The position numbers and the translations under genes are program-made. DNA of 64,000 nucleotides from an uncultured Bilophila sp. (GTDB lineage Bacteria > Desulfobacterota > Desulfovibrionia > Desulfovibrionales > Desulfovibrionaceae), in assembly GCA_902373525.1 (NCBI GenBank), contig CABKMN010000006.1, forward strand, positions 29,439 through 93,438, given 5' to 3'. A model generated the notes under the pieces. The model searched no databases, was not told the origin of the DNA, and saw only the letters and a list, made by a program, of their open reading frames with translations. Shown one piece after another: positions 1-8,794 of the stretch (positions within the stretch are counted from its first letter, which is position 1; every line of letters starts with the position of its first letter).

Positions 1-1
1 A

Positions 2-259
2 TTCCATCAGGCCATCGCCGTGGCGTCGGGGAACAGCATCCTCGTCACCATGCTCCAGACCATGCGGACGATGATGAGCGACTTCAACTCCCAGCTCCTC
101 ACCTCGCAGGAGGGCCGCCAGCAGGTCTACGCGCACCACGAAAAGATCGTCGAAGCCATTCTCGGCCGCGATGAAAAGGCCGCCCGGGACGCCATGCTCC
201 TGCACCTCGAAAACGTCGTGCAGACCATGAAGAAAGCCTCCCCCGGCAAAGGCAAGTAA
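2..259 (+). CDS. GntR-family regulator, FCD domain, C-terminal part
   Basis: The window opens inside this gene; the reading frame is open from base 2 and ends at a TAA at 257-259. The visible part reads FHQAIAVASGN, then a helix ending HHEKIVEAILGRDEKAARDAM, which is the last part of an FCD ligand-binding domain as in FadR/LldR-type GntR regulators. The two histidines of the HHEKI stretch sit where the metal-binding histidine of this domain usually lies. The DNA-binding half is outside the window. It lies 48 bp upstream of the asparaginase in the same direction and may be its local regulator. A GTG at 20 is open but is internal to the domain, so I do not treat it as the start. Confidence 0.85.
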   Translation, partial: FHQAIAVASGNSILVTMLQTMRTMMSDFNSQLLTSQEGRQQVYAHHEKIVEAILGRDEKAARDAMLLHLENVVQTMKKASPGKGK

Positions 260-307
260 CCCGCGCGGGGCGTCGTCGCGGCGTCCCGCTCCCACAAGGA
301 TACCGTC

Positions 308-1285
308 ATGGACAAAAAAGTGCTCATTCTGACCACGGGCGGCACCATCGCCATGAAGCTCGATCCCGAGCTCGGGGTCATCCCCGCCGTCAGCGGCGAG
401 GACCTCGTGGATTCCGTTCCCGGACTGCGCGACGTCTCCCCCGTCGAGGTGCGGGAGTTCTCCAACGTGCCGAGCCCCCACATGACGCCCCGGCTCATGT
501 TCGAGCTCGGCGGCATCATTGAGGAAGCCCTGCGGCACGACGACGTGCTCGGCGCGGTGGTCACGCACGGCACGGACACGCTGGAGGAAACCGCCTATCT
601 GCTCGATCTCCTGCACGCGGGCGACAAGCCGGTCTGCGTGACCGGGGCCATGCGTTCGGGCACGGACGTGAGCTACGACGGCACGGTCAACCTGCTGGAC
701 GCCGTGCGGGTCGCCGCCGCGCCCGAAGCCCGCGGCAAGGGCGTCCTCGTGGTGCTGAACGACGAAATCCACGCCGCACGGGAAGTGACCAAGACCCACT
801 CCGCGAGCGTCAAGACGTTCGAGTCGCCCTTCTGGGGGCCGCTCGGCTATGTGGACGCCGACCGCATCGTTTTCCGGCGCGAGCCGCTCGGCAGGCAGTC
901 GCTCCGCCCCGCCGATCTTGTCGAGGACGTGCATCTCGTGAAGCTCGCGAGCGGTTCGGATTCCCTCCTCATCGACTTTCTGGCCGACCGCGGAGTACGG
1001 GGCCTGATCATCGAGGCGTTCGGGCGCGGCAACGTCCCGCCTACGGCGGCCCCCGGCATCCGCCGGGCCATCGCCAAGGGCATCCCCGTGGTCATCACCA
1101 CCCGGACGCACACCGGGCGCGTGCTCGACGTATACGGCTACGACGGCGGGGCCAAGACCCTCAAGGAAGCCGGGGCCATCCTCGGCGGCGAAACCAGCGC
1201 CATCAAGGCCCGCCTCAAGCTCATGCTCGCGCTCGGGCTCACTTCCGAGAAGGACGCGTTGAAAAAGATTTTTGAGGAAGCATAG
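308..1285 (+). CDS. L-asparaginase, cytoplasmic
   Basis: Hydrolyses L-asparagine to aspartate and ammonia. The 325-residue protein has both active-site signatures of the asparaginase/glutaminase family: TTGGTIA at residues 9-15, whose second Thr of the GGT triplet (T13) is the nucleophile, and HGTDT at 87-91 (T89, D90). No signal peptide is present, so it should act in the cytoplasm, whichever of the bacterial subtypes it belongs to. The start is supported by an AAGGAT ribosome site 7 bases upstream. It follows the FCD regulator gene closely and is closed by the long hairpin at 1298-1353. It fits with the aspartate ammonia-lyase at 62110 for asparagine catabolism to fumarate. Confidence 0.93.
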   Translation: MDKKVLILTTGGTIAMKLDPELGVIPAVSGEDLVDSVPGLRDVSPVEVREFSNVPSPHMTPRLMFELGGIIEEALRHDDVLGAVVTHGTDTLEETAYLLDLLHAGDKPVCVTGAMRSGTDVSYDGTVNLLDAVRVAAAPEARGKGVLVVLNDEIHAAREVTKTHSASVKTFESPFWGPLGYVDADRIVFRREPLGRQSLRPADLVEDVHLVKLASGSDSLLIDFLADRGVRGLIIEAFGRGNVPPTAAPGIRRAIAKGIPVVITTRTHTGRVLDVYGYDGGAKTLKEAGAILGGETSAIKARLKLMLALGLTSEKDALKKIFEEA

Positions 1286-1297
1286 CGGGGAGGGAAG

Positions 1298-1358
1298 ATT
1301 GGGGAGGGGAAGGGGAACCTTTCTTCAGAAAGGTTCCCCTTCCCCTCCCCAATTTTCA
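1298..1358 (+). terminator. Long GC-rich hairpin between convergent genes (repeat copy 1)
   Basis: A near-perfect inverted repeat of about 25 bp per arm, starting ATTGGGGAGGGG and closing with CCCCTCCCCAAT around a CTTCAG-type loop, followed by TTTTC. It lies 12 bp past the asparaginase stop and 9 bp from the paaK stop, so it can terminate both converging transcripts. Similar hairpins recur at 13934, 63511 and probably 63971. Confidence 0.8.
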
Positions 1359-1366
1359 TTTCACTC

Positions 1367-2668
1367 TTACAATACGCGCTTGTCCACGACGCGGACGGCC
1401 TTGCCTTCCGAGCGGGGGATGGAGTGGGGCTCGACGAGGCGCACCTTGGTGGTGACGCCGAGGAACTCCTTGATGCCCTTCTGAATCTGCTTTTCGCGCT
1501 GCTGGAGGTCCTTGATGGCGTCGGAGAACATGGCGCCGTCCAGCTCGACCTGCACCTCCACGTTGTCGAGGTTGTTCTCGCGGGTGAGGATGAGCTGGTA
1601 GTGCGGGGAAACGCCCTGCACTTCGAGGAGCAGGCTTTCGATCTGCGAGGGGAACACGTTCACGCCGCGGATGATCAGCATGTCGTCGCTGCGGCCCGTA
1701 ATGCGGTTCATGCGGACATGGGTGCGCCCGCAGGAGCAGGGCGTGTAGTTCAGCGAGGTGATGTCGCGGGTGCGGTAGCGGACCAGCGGAATGCCCTGCT
1801 TGGTCAACGTGGTGATGACCAGTTCGCCGGTGCTGCCTTCGGGGAGCACTTCGCCGGTGACGGGGTCGATGATTTCGGGGAGGAAGTGGTCTTCCCAGAG
1901 GTGCATCCCGTGCTGTTCCTTGGCGCAGGACTGCGCCACGCCGGGACCCATGATTTCGGACAGGCCGTAGATGTTGGTCGCGGTGATGCCGAGCTTGTCC
2001 TCGATGTCGTGGCGCATTTCCTCGGTCCACGGTTCGGCGCCGAACACGCCGAGGCGCAGGGGAAGTTCCTTGATGTTGATTCCGGCTTCGAGGCCCGCGT
2101 CGTAGAGGTGCAGGGCGTAGGACGGCGTACAGCAGAGCACGGTCGCGCCGAAGTCGCGCATGAGCTGCACCTGACGCTTGGTCGAGCCGCCGGACATGGG
2201 GATGACCGTGGCGCCGAGGCGTTCCGCGCCGTAATGCGCGCCGAGGCCGCCGGTGAACAGGCCGTACCCGTAGGCCACGTGCACGAGGTCGCTCGCCGTG
2301 GCTCCGGCGGCGGCGAGGGCACGGGCGGCGCATTCGGCCCAGACTTCGATGTCGCGTTTGGTGTACCCGACCACGGTGGCCTTGCCGGTGGTTCCGCTGG
2401 AGGCGTGGATGCGCTCGATCATTTCCATGGGGACCGCGAACAGGCCGTACGGATAATTGTTCCGCATGTCCTGCTTCACGGTGAAGGGAAGGTACTTCAG
2501 ATCGTCGAGCGTCTGGATGTCGGCGGGCTTGATGCCCTTTTCGTCGAAGCTGCGGCGGTAGAAGGGCACGTTGGCGTAGACGCGGCGGCACAGGTCCTGC
2601 AAGCGGGTCAACTGTATCTTGCGGATATCTTCCCGGGGCATCGTTTCCTTATCTATGTTGAAAATCAT
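1367..2668 (-). CDS. paaK: Phenylacetate--CoA ligase family enzyme
   Basis: AMP-forming acyl-CoA ligase that activates an aryl- or other acetate-type acid to its CoA thioester in the cytoplasm. The 433-residue protein carries the adenylation motif ASSGTTGKATVVGYT, a second nucleotide-binding stretch YGLSEIMGPGVAQSC, and the C-terminal hinge region LIIRGVNVFPSQIES typical of PaaK. Frame is open further upstream, but the start chosen at MIFNIDKETM has a GGAGG site just ahead and matches the family's N-terminus; the extra 94 residues are low-complexity shadow sequence. In strict anaerobes such enzymes often serve ferredoxin-dependent 2-oxoacid metabolism (indole- or phenylacetate), so the exact substrate is uncertain. 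No paa pathway neighbours are present. Confidence 0.9.
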   Translation of the reverse strand: MIFNIDKETMPREDIRKIQLTRLQDLCRRVYANVPFYRRSFDEKGIKPADIQTLDDLKYLPFTVKQDMRNNYPYGLFAVPMEMIERIHASSGTTGKATVVGYTKRDIEVWAECAARALAAAGATASDLVHVAYGYGLFTGGLGAHYGAERLGATVIPMSGGSTKRQVQLMRDFGATVLCCTPSYALHLYDAGLEAGINIKELPLRLGVFGAEPWTEEMRHDIEDKLGITATNIYGLSEIMGPGVAQSCAKEQHGMHLWEDHFLPEIIDPVTGEVLPEGSTGELVITTLTKQGIPLVRYRTRDITSLNYTPCSCGRTHVRMNRITGRSDDMLIIRGVNVFPSQIESLLLEVQGVSPHYQLILTRENNLDNVEVQVELDGAMFSDAIKDLQQREKQIQKGIKEFLGVTTKVRLVEPHSIPRSEGKAVRVVDKRVL

Positions 2669-2899
2669 ACAGTCCTCCAAACGGAATGCGTAAAGTCGAG
2701 ACAGACGAGGATTGCCCCATTTGTTCGGAGCGGTCAAGGCCGGAAAAGAGGATTTCGCCCTGCGGGCGGCGCTTTCCGGGAGCTTCCCCCCCCTTGCCTC
2801 CGGGAGTGCGCCGATTCCCCCTTGCGGGCGGTGGTTTCCGGGGATTTCCGGCGGTGGGCGTTCGTTGCGATCAACCCGAAAATGGAGTATGTGTCGGCG

Positions 2900-3382
2900 A
2901 TGGAACAGAACAACTCTACTTCTCAGGCGTCTCAGGCAGCTCCCGCTCACTCCCCCGCCCCGAAGGCTCAGCCGATCCGCAAGTTCTCCACCGCGTCAGC
3001 CGCCGAAAAGACGGCTGTTCTTGTGCAGTGGCTTGAAGAGAGCAAGGCGCGCGATCTCGTGGCCCTCGACGTGGCGGGCAAGAGCCCGTGCATGGACGTG
3101 GTCGTCGTGGTTACGGCCTCCTCCCTGCGCCACGCCAAGAGCCTCGCCGACGGGCTCATGGAGCAGTGCACCAAGAACAACTACGAATTCCTGCGTATGG
3201 AAGGCTATCAGACCGGGCAGTGGATTCTGTCCGACCTGAACGACGTCGTCGTGCACATTTTCCAGCAGGACATGCGCGAACTTTTCCGCATCGAATCGCT
3301 CTGGAAGGACGCCCCCGTGCTGTACGGCGAAACGTCCGCTCCGGCGCGCCATGAAGAACCCGTTTCCGGGGACGAAGACTAG
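2900..3382 (+). CDS. rsfS: Ribosomal silencing factor RsfS
   Basis: RsfS binds ribosomal protein L14 and blocks subunit joining under starvation. The 160-residue protein has a disordered Ser/Ala/Pro-rich N-terminus followed by the conserved core: SKARDLVALDVAGKSPCMDVVVV, then HAKSLADGLM, the GYQTGQWILSDLNDVVVHIF stretch and FRIESLWKDA near the end. I chose the ATG at 2900 because a GGAG lies 11 bases ahead; an in-frame ATG at 2882 and GTG at 2891 are alternatives that add up to six residues. It is followed after 25 bp by gpmI, as in related genomes, and is divergent from paaK across about 230 bp. Confidence 0.92.
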   Translation: MEQNNSTSQASQAAPAHSPAPKAQPIRKFSTASAAEKTAVLVQWLEESKARDLVALDVAGKSPCMDVVVVVTASSLRHAKSLADGLMEQCTKNNYEFLRMEGYQTGQWILSDLNDVVVHIFQQDMRELFRIESLWKDAPVLYGETSAPARHEEPVSGDED

Positions 3383-3407
3383 CCCCCTTTTGCAAGGAAG
3401 TTGCCCC

Positions 3408-4994
3408 ATGTCCCTTACCCCGACCCTGCTGCTCATTCTTGATGGTTACGGACTGGCTCCCGCCGGTCCGGGAAACGCCGCCAGCCTCGCGCGCACGCCG
3501 AACATCGACCGGCTCGTCTCTCTGCCGGGCGCGACCCGCATCGACGCCTCCGGGCGCGCGGTGGGCCTGCCCGCCGGGTATATGGGCAACTCCGAGGTGG
3601 GGCATCTCAACATCGGGGCCGGGCGCATCGTCTATCAGGACATGACCCGCATCGACGTGGCGATGGAAACCGGCGAACTGGCCGCCAATCCGGCCCTGCT
3701 CGGTCTGATCGGGGACGTGAAGAAGGCGGGAGGCCGTCTGCACTTCGCGGGCCTGCTGTCCGACGGCGGCGTGCACAGCCACATCAACCACCTCGGCGCG
3801 CTGCTGGACATCGCGGCGTCCCACGGCGTGGGCGTGCGGGTGCATGCGTTCATGGACGGGCGCGACACCAGCCCGACCAGCGGCGCGGGCTACCTCGCGC
3901 GGCTCCGCGACATGATGGCGCGGACGCGGGAGGCGCATCCCGGCGTTTCCGTGGAGCAGTCCTCTCTTGTGGGACGCTTCTACGCGATGGACCGCGACAA
4001 GCGCTGGGAGCGGGTCAAGGTGGCGTGGGACCTGATGGTCCACGGCGAGGGCGCGCGTTCCGCCGATCCCGTGGCGACGGCGGAGGCGCTGTACGCCGCC
4101 GGGGAAACGGACGAATTCCTCAAGCCGCAGTTGTTCGGCGAACCGGACGACGTGTGCGTCCGTGACGGCGACGGCATCTTTTTCTTCAATTTCCGCGCCG
4201 ACCGGGGCCGCGAACTGGTGAGCGCCTTTCATTTTCCGGATTTCGACGGGTTTGACCGCGGGCGGGTCCCGGCGTTGTCGGGCCTCGTGTCCATGACCTC
4301 CTACGACAGTTCGCTGCGCGTTCCGGTGGCTTTCCCCAAGGAGAATCTGGTGCGGACGCTCGGCGAGGTCGTCGCGGACGCGGGCCTGCATCAGCTCCGC
4401 ATCGCCGAAACCGAGAAGTACGCGCACGTCACCTACTTTTTCAGCGGAGGCCGGGAAGAGCCTTTCCCGCTTGAGGATCGCGTGCTCGTCGATTCGCCCA
4501 AGGACGTGGCGACCTACGACCTCAAGCCGCAGATGAGCGTGCTTGAAGTGACGGATCGTTTTCTTGAGACGTGGGCGGCGGGGCCGGACAAGGACGGCGT
4601 GCCGTATACGCTGGCGGTCTGCAATCTGGCGAACCCCGATATGGTCGGGCACACCGGCGTCATCGAGGCGGCGGTCAAGGCGCTGGAGTATGTGGACGGC
4701 TGTGTGGGGCGTCTGGTCGAGGCCGTGCTGGCTTCGGGCGGACGGGTCCTCATGACGGCGGACCACGGCAACGTCGAGGAAATGCTCGACAAGGACGGCC
4801 ATCCGCAGACGGCGCACACCTGCAATCAGGTTCCGCTGGTCGTGGTGGAGCGGGGCGCGGACGGAGACAGGGCCGTGCCTTTGCGTTCCGGCGGCAAGCT
4901 CGGAGACATCGCGCCCACGCTGCTGCATCTGTGGGGGCTGGCCCAGCCCGACGTCATGACCGGCGAGAGCCTCGTCGAAACGGTGAGGGGGTGA
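3408..4994 (+). CDS. gpmI: 2,3-bisphosphoglycerate-independent phosphoglycerate mutase
   Basis: Interconverts 3- and 2-phosphoglycerate in glycolysis/gluconeogenesis using two manganese ions. The 528-residue length is normal. Metal-site and nucleophile motifs are visible: LILDGYGLA at 9-17, MGNSEVGHLNIGAG with the phosphorylated serine at S62, DGRDTSPTSG, RDKRWERV, NFRADRGREL, and the late MTADHGNVEEM. An in-frame ATG at 3351 would overlap rsfS, but the ATG at 3408 has AAGGAAG at proper spacing and starts at the usual family N-terminus. The stop is two bases from the next start, implying coupling with the small zinc-ribbon gene. Confidence 0.95.
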   Translation: MSLTPTLLLILDGYGLAPAGPGNAASLARTPNIDRLVSLPGATRIDASGRAVGLPAGYMGNSEVGHLNIGAGRIVYQDMTRIDVAMETGELAANPALLGLIGDVKKAGGRLHFAGLLSDGGVHSHINHLGALLDIAASHGVGVRVHAFMDGRDTSPTSGAGYLARLRDMMARTREAHPGVSVEQSSLVGRFYAMDRDKRWERVKVAWDLMVHGEGARSADPVATAEALYAAGETDEFLKPQLFGEPDDVCVRDGDGIFFFNFRADRGRELVSAFHFPDFDGFDRGRVPALSGLVSMTSYDSSLRVPVAFPKENLVRTLGEVVADAGLHQLRIAETEKYAHVTYFFSGGREEPFPLEDRVLVDSPKDVATYDLKPQMSVLEVTDRFLETWAAGPDKDGVPYTLAVCNLANPDMVGHTGVIEAAVKALEYVDGCVGRLVEAVLASGGRVLMTADHGNVEEMLDKDGHPQTAHTCNQVPLVVVERGADGDRAVPLRSGGKLGDIAPTLLHLWGLAQPDVMTGESLVETVRG

Positions 4995-4996
4995 GG

Positions 4997-5239
4997 ATGA
5001 ACGCTTCCAGCCGTCCCGCGCAACCCGTTCCGCCGGAGAGCATGGAGTTGGTGTTCTGGTACCGCTGTCCCGGATGCGGACGCCGGAATCCGTTGATCGC
5101 GCCGACGCAGCCCGCCATGACCCGTTGCGAATCGTGCGGGGAGACGTTCCCCGTCATGCCCATTGATGAACGTACCGTGCATTACGTCAAAATCATGCTC
5201 GCCAACGGCCACGCCGCCGTGGACCCCGATTTCGCCTGA
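4997..5239 (+). CDS. Small zinc-ribbon protein
   Basis: An 80-residue protein I do not recognise by name. After a Pro-rich N-terminus it reads WYRCPGCGRRN, then TRCESCGE, giving two CxxC pairs about 20 residues apart, which is a zinc-ribbon fold. The tail (FPVMPIDERTVHYVKIM) has no obvious catalytic features. The start is two bases past the gpmI stop with GTGAGG directly ahead, so it is probably translated by coupling. The rsfS-gpmI neighbourhood hints at a translation- or growth-linked role, but that is only inference. Confidence 0.75.
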   Translation: MNASSRPAQPVPPESMELVFWYRCPGCGRRNPLIAPTQPAMTRCESCGETFPVMPIDERTVHYVKIMLANGHAAVDPDFA

Positions 5240-5858
5240 TCTCAGGTGAGGGTGAAGGCCGGGGGAGGGAAGAGGACGTTGCTGAACAGGGGGGAAGCTC
5301 CCTTGGTTCCCGTTTTTTTCCCTTGGCCTTCGCCCTCTTGAGATGCTCGTCAGGGGGCTGTCTTTTCGTTTTTCCCATTGATTCTGCCGCGCTGGTGGCG
5401 GTTGCTTTCAGGCAATCTCGCGTTGCCTGTTTTGGTGTTTGGCACTGTCATAGGATGTGGTTGTTTCATCTCCACAGCCCGGTGAAACGACGACCTTTTT
5501 CTCCAGTTCTCCCCTTGGCGGAATCCATGTTTGGGGCGTTTTATTGGTTATTCCTTTGGCCTTTCAAGGAATAAAGCATCAACCGTTTTCTATGACACAG
5601 CCTTGTGTTTTGCCGGGAAAACACAAGGGCGTCTGGGGATACGTCCCCAAGAGGGATTTCGGAACGCCTTGTTCCGGGACTTTTTTGTTGCGATTGGGGG
5701 AAACGGCTGGAATCTTTTGCATCTTTCCCCGGCCTTCATTTCCTTAACGTCTGTGGTGCGGGCTGATCGGGGGGCTTTGCGGAGAACGAGGGAGCTCCCT
5801 CCGTCTTCTTTCCGTCCCCTTCAATCCCCGCCTTCATCTTTCATGCAAAGGAATGGTT
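5240..5858. other. Gene-free, T-rich intergenic stretch
   Basis: About 620 bp with clearly lower GC than its neighbours and no reading frame that looks like protein: candidate frames start without ribosome sites and have unbiased composition. Its only clear structure is the hairpin series at 5601-5686, listed separately. Confidence 0.6.
5601..5687 (+). ncRNA. Candidate structured RNA ending in an intrinsic terminator
   Basis: Three successive hairpins: CCTTGTGTTTT/AAAACACAAGG with a 6-base loop (5601-5628), TGGGGA-TACG-TCCCCA with a UNCG-type tetraloop (5634-5649), and CGGAAC/GTTCCG (5660-5676) followed by TTTTTT at 5681-5686. The last pair is a standard rho-independent terminator on the plus strand, although no gene ends just upstream. 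The zinc-ribbon gene stops 360 bp earlier, so this may be the 3' part of a small RNA or of a long 3' UTR. I do not recognise SRP RNA, 6S, RNase P or tmRNA signatures. The 5' end is unknown. Confidence 0.4.
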
Positions 5859-6737
5859 ATGAAGACGTTTTTTCAGGCCGCACGGGAGAACCTGTTCGGG
5901 CATGTGTCGTTTGTACAACGGCGGACGCCGGGCATGCTGATCCGGGACGTGGGCGGCGCGCTGCTCGTGGACGCCGGGCTGGCGTCGGATACCTTCAACA
6001 AGGTCCTTTGGGGGTGTGACGGGAACGGCCCGTGCGCCGCGGACCCGGACGATGGGGCGCTGCTGGCCGCAAAGGACTGGTTCGCGGGGAAACGGCCCCG
6101 CAATCTGCTGACGCTGCCGGGGACGCCGATGCCTCCGGCGACCGACCGGCCCTTTACGGTATGGGCCGCCGCCGAGGACGAGCGCGCGCTGCGCCGCCTG
6201 CAACCGGCGTTCGAGCGGGAGGGGTTCCGCATTGCGGAGAAGGAAACCGGCATGGCTCTGCCGCTGGACCGCTGGACGCCGTCCGCCCCCGTGCCGGAGG
6301 GCCTGCGGATCGAACCCGTCGGGAACGCCTCGGGGCTCGCCGCTTTCGCCGAAGTGATGGCCGCCAATTGGACACCGCCGGACGAGGCTGTGAAAAGGTT
6401 CTACAAGTTGGCGGAAAGCGTGCTTTTACGGGGTATTGTGCCTATGCGCCTGTTCGTCGCCTTTGCCGGAGACGTGCCCGTGGCCAGCGGGGAGCTGTTT
6501 TTGAGCGGAGGCGGCAACATTGCGGGATTGCACATGATCTCAACTCGTGAGGCTTTTCGCAGGCGCGGCGTCGGCGGAGCCGTGACGGAGGCGCTTTTGC
6601 GGGCCGGACAGGCGGCGGGCGCGTCGTTGGCGGTGTTGCAGGCTTCGGAGGAGGGCGAGCCCGTGTACAGGCGGATCGGCTTCGAACCGTGCGGGCTGTT
6701 CGCGGAATACGCCGCCGGGGAGGAAATCCTTTTTTGA
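5859..6737 (+). CDS. GNAT-family N-acetyltransferase
   Basis: A 292-residue protein whose C-terminal half is a GNAT fold: GDVPVASGELFL, then AGLHMISTREAFRRRGVGGAV, where the RRxGxGxA-type loop binds acetyl-CoA, and LQASEEGEPVYRRIGFEPCG at the end. The N-terminal half (about 1-150) is not clearly assignable and may be a second degenerate GNAT-like lobe. I chose the second ATG because AAAGGA lies 7 bases ahead of it, while the ATG at 5853 sits directly on that site. It stands alone, with a terminator at 6872-6895. The substrate cannot be read from the sequence. Confidence 0.8.
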   Translation: MKTFFQAARENLFGHVSFVQRRTPGMLIRDVGGALLVDAGLASDTFNKVLWGCDGNGPCAADPDDGALLAAKDWFAGKRPRNLLTLPGTPMPPATDRPFTVWAAAEDERALRRLQPAFEREGFRIAEKETGMALPLDRWTPSAPVPEGLRIEPVGNASGLAAFAEVMAANWTPPDEAVKRFYKLAESVLLRGIVPMRLFVAFAGDVPVASGELFLSGGGNIAGLHMISTREAFRRRGVGGAVTEALLRAGQAAGASLAVLQASEEGEPVYRRIGFEPCGLFAEYAAGEEILF

Positions 6738-6871
6738 GGGATTGTTGCCGTCCACACGGAAACCGTTGGAATTCATTGAACGCTCAAGCAGGTGCGAAGC
6801 CCGGATATTCGTCTCTTTTTTCACGAAGATGGCTATGTTGGCGTTTTCAATGGGGAGTCCGAAGAGGCTTT

Positions 6872-6895
6872 GCCCCCTTGACGGGGCCTTTTTTT
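6872..6895 (+). terminator. Intrinsic terminator after the acetyltransferase gene
   Basis: GCCCC/GGGGC stem with a 6-base loop, then an almost pure run of seven T residues. It separates the acetyltransferase from the hmc operon that begins 120 bp later. Confidence 0.75.
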
Positions 6896-7014
6896 CACGA
6901 TACCAGCTTGGGAAGCTAGGCACCTGTCTGAGAGCGTATGGCATCATACTGCAATCAGACCGGTTTTGTTGTCAGGGGAATTGTTTCTTTTTCTATTTGC
7001 AAAGGACTGCCACC

Positions 7015-8778
7015 ATGGAAAACGGTCGAAAACTGCTGCGTGGGATTGCGCTGGCGGCGATTGCCGTGATCGGTTTGGGTGGGATCGCGTTGTTTGCTTC
7101 ACCGTCGCAGGCCGCCGAAACCCGCCCCGACGTGATCCGCATCGATGCCATCGGCCAGCTCAAGAAGAAGCTGGAAATGCCTCCCGCCGTGTTTTTGCAT
7201 GACGAACACACCAAGGCCCTCGCCGCCGCGGGTCAGGACTGTTCCGTCTGTCATACGGCCACCGCGAACGGCCACACCGTCAAATTCCAGCGCAAGGACG
7301 ACGGGACCGACCCGAAGAAGCTGGAAAAACTGTATCATAATGGCTGTATCGGCTGCCATGAGAACATGGCCTCCAACAACCAGAAGACCGGTCCGCTCGA
7401 CGGCGAATGCCGCGCCTGTCACAACACGAAACTGCCGTACAAGGCCGAGCAGAAGCCGGTCAAGATGGGCAGCAAGTCGCTTCACTACATGCACGTCAGC
7501 TCCAAGGCCATCGTCAATCCGGCGAACCCCGACGCGAACTGCGGCGTGTGCCATCATGTGTACGACGAACAGCTGAAGAAGCTCGTGTGGAAGAAGGGCA
7601 AGGAAGACGCCTGCGCCGCCTGTCACGGTGAAAAGGCCGAGGGCGCGAAGCCGTCCCTCCAGACCGCGGTGCACACCAAGTGCGTCTGGTGCCATGAAAA
7701 CGTGGCCCAGTCTTCCCGTGCGTACCTGACCGCTCAGGCCGAGGCCAAGAAGGCCGAAGCGCCCAAGGGCAAGAAGTCCGCCAAGGACGTGCGGGCCGAG
7801 GCTCAGGCCGAAGCCGCCGCCATCGAGGCCGCCATCGTCACCGGTCCCACGACCTGCGCCGGTTGCCACACCGAGGCCGCCCAGTCCACGTTCAAGCGGA
7901 TCAGCCCGGTTCCCCGCCTGATGCGCGGCCAGCCCGACGCCACCGTCCTGCTGCCCGTCAACAGCGCGAAGCGTCCCGAAGGCGCCCCCGAAGCCGGCAT
8001 GAAGCCCGTGGTGTTCAACCACAAGGCGCATGAGGCTTCCGTGGACAGCTGCCGCACCTGCCACCATGTCCGCATCGAATCCTGCACCGTCTGCCACACC
8101 GTGGACGGCAACAAGGACGGGAAGTTCGTGAAGCTGGCCGACGCCATGCACGCGAAGACCTCGGACAGCAGCTGCGTGGGCTGCCACCAGCAGACCGTCA
8201 TGAGCAAGAAGGAATGCGCCGGCTGCCACGGTGCCGTTCCCGTCATGCCCGCCGATTCCTGCGCTACGTGCCACAAGGACGTGAAGGGCATCACCTCCGC
8301 CCAGATCGCGGACGGCTCCGCCTTCAAGCTCTCCAAGGAGCAGCTTGCCGACATCGCCGCCAAGAATGTGGCCGAAGAACCCGCTCCGGCGAAACCGCTT
8401 CCCGCCGCCGACATTCCGGAAACCGTGACCATCGGCGTGCTGTCCAACGATTTCGAGCCGTGCGTGTTCCCGCACCGCAAGATATACGAAGCCCTCGTGA
8501 AGGGTGCGGGCGAAAGCGGCCTCGCCGCCGCGTTCCATACGTCGCCCACGTCCATGTGCGCCGCGTGCCACCACAACAGCCCCGTCGAAGGTCTGAAGAC
8601 GCCTCCCAAGTGCGCCAGCTGCCACGGCATGCAGGCTGACAAGATGGCTGCGGACGCCAACAAGCCTTCGCTCAAGGCTGCGTATCATCAACAGTGCATG
8701 GCCTGCCACGATCGGATGAAGGTCGCGAAGCCTGCCGCCACCGATTGTGCGGGTTGCCACACCCCGCGTGTGAAATAG
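7015..8778 (+). CDS. hmcA: High-molecular-weight 16-haem cytochrome c
   Basis: Periplasmic cytochrome of the Hmc transmembrane redox complex, which receives electrons from hydrogenase/type I cytochrome c3. I count sixteen CxxCH motifs in the 587 residues, from C76-H80 to C578-H582, the same number as the Desulfovibrio vulgaris protein. A Sec signal peptide (hydrophobic stretch 9-28, cleavage near SQA-A at 31-34) precedes the mature part. A lysine/alanine-rich insert near residues 240-280 (AEAKKAEAPKGKKSAKDV) separates the first six haems from the rest and is probably a flexible linker. The start at 7015 has AAAGGA 8 bases ahead; the frame is open upstream but lacks another good site. First gene of hmcABCDEF. 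Confidence 0.95.
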   Translation: MENGRKLLRGIALAAIAVIGLGGIALFASPSQAAETRPDVIRIDAIGQLKKKLEMPPAVFLHDEHTKALAAAGQDCSVCHTATANGHTVKFQRKDDGTDPKKLEKLYHNGCIGCHENMASNNQKTGPLDGECRACHNTKLPYKAEQKPVKMGSKSLHYMHVSSKAIVNPANPDANCGVCHHVYDEQLKKLVWKKGKEDACAACHGEKAEGAKPSLQTAVHTKCVWCHENVAQSSRAYLTAQAEAKKAEAPKGKKSAKDVRAEAQAEAAAIEAAIVTGPTTCAGCHTEAAQSTFKRISPVPRLMRGQPDATVLLPVNSAKRPEGAPEAGMKPVVFNHKAHEASVDSCRTCHHVRIESCTVCHTVDGNKDGKFVKLADAMHAKTSDSSCVGCHQQTVMSKKECAGCHGAVPVMPADSCATCHKDVKGITSAQIADGSAFKLSKEQLADIAAKNVAEEPAPAKPLPAADIPETVTIGVLSNDFEPCVFPHRKIYEALVKGAGESGLAAAFHTSPTSMCAACHHNSPVEGLKTPPKCASCHGMQADKMAADANKPSLKAAYHQQCMACHDRMKVAKPAATDCAGCHTPRVK

Positions 8779-8794
8779 GCGGTGAGGAGAAGAT

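Noticed and set aside
1424..2882. Plus-strand frame fused in front of rsfS
   Set aside because: It is only the antisense of paaK that happens to be open into the rsfS frame; RsfS has its own start near 2900.
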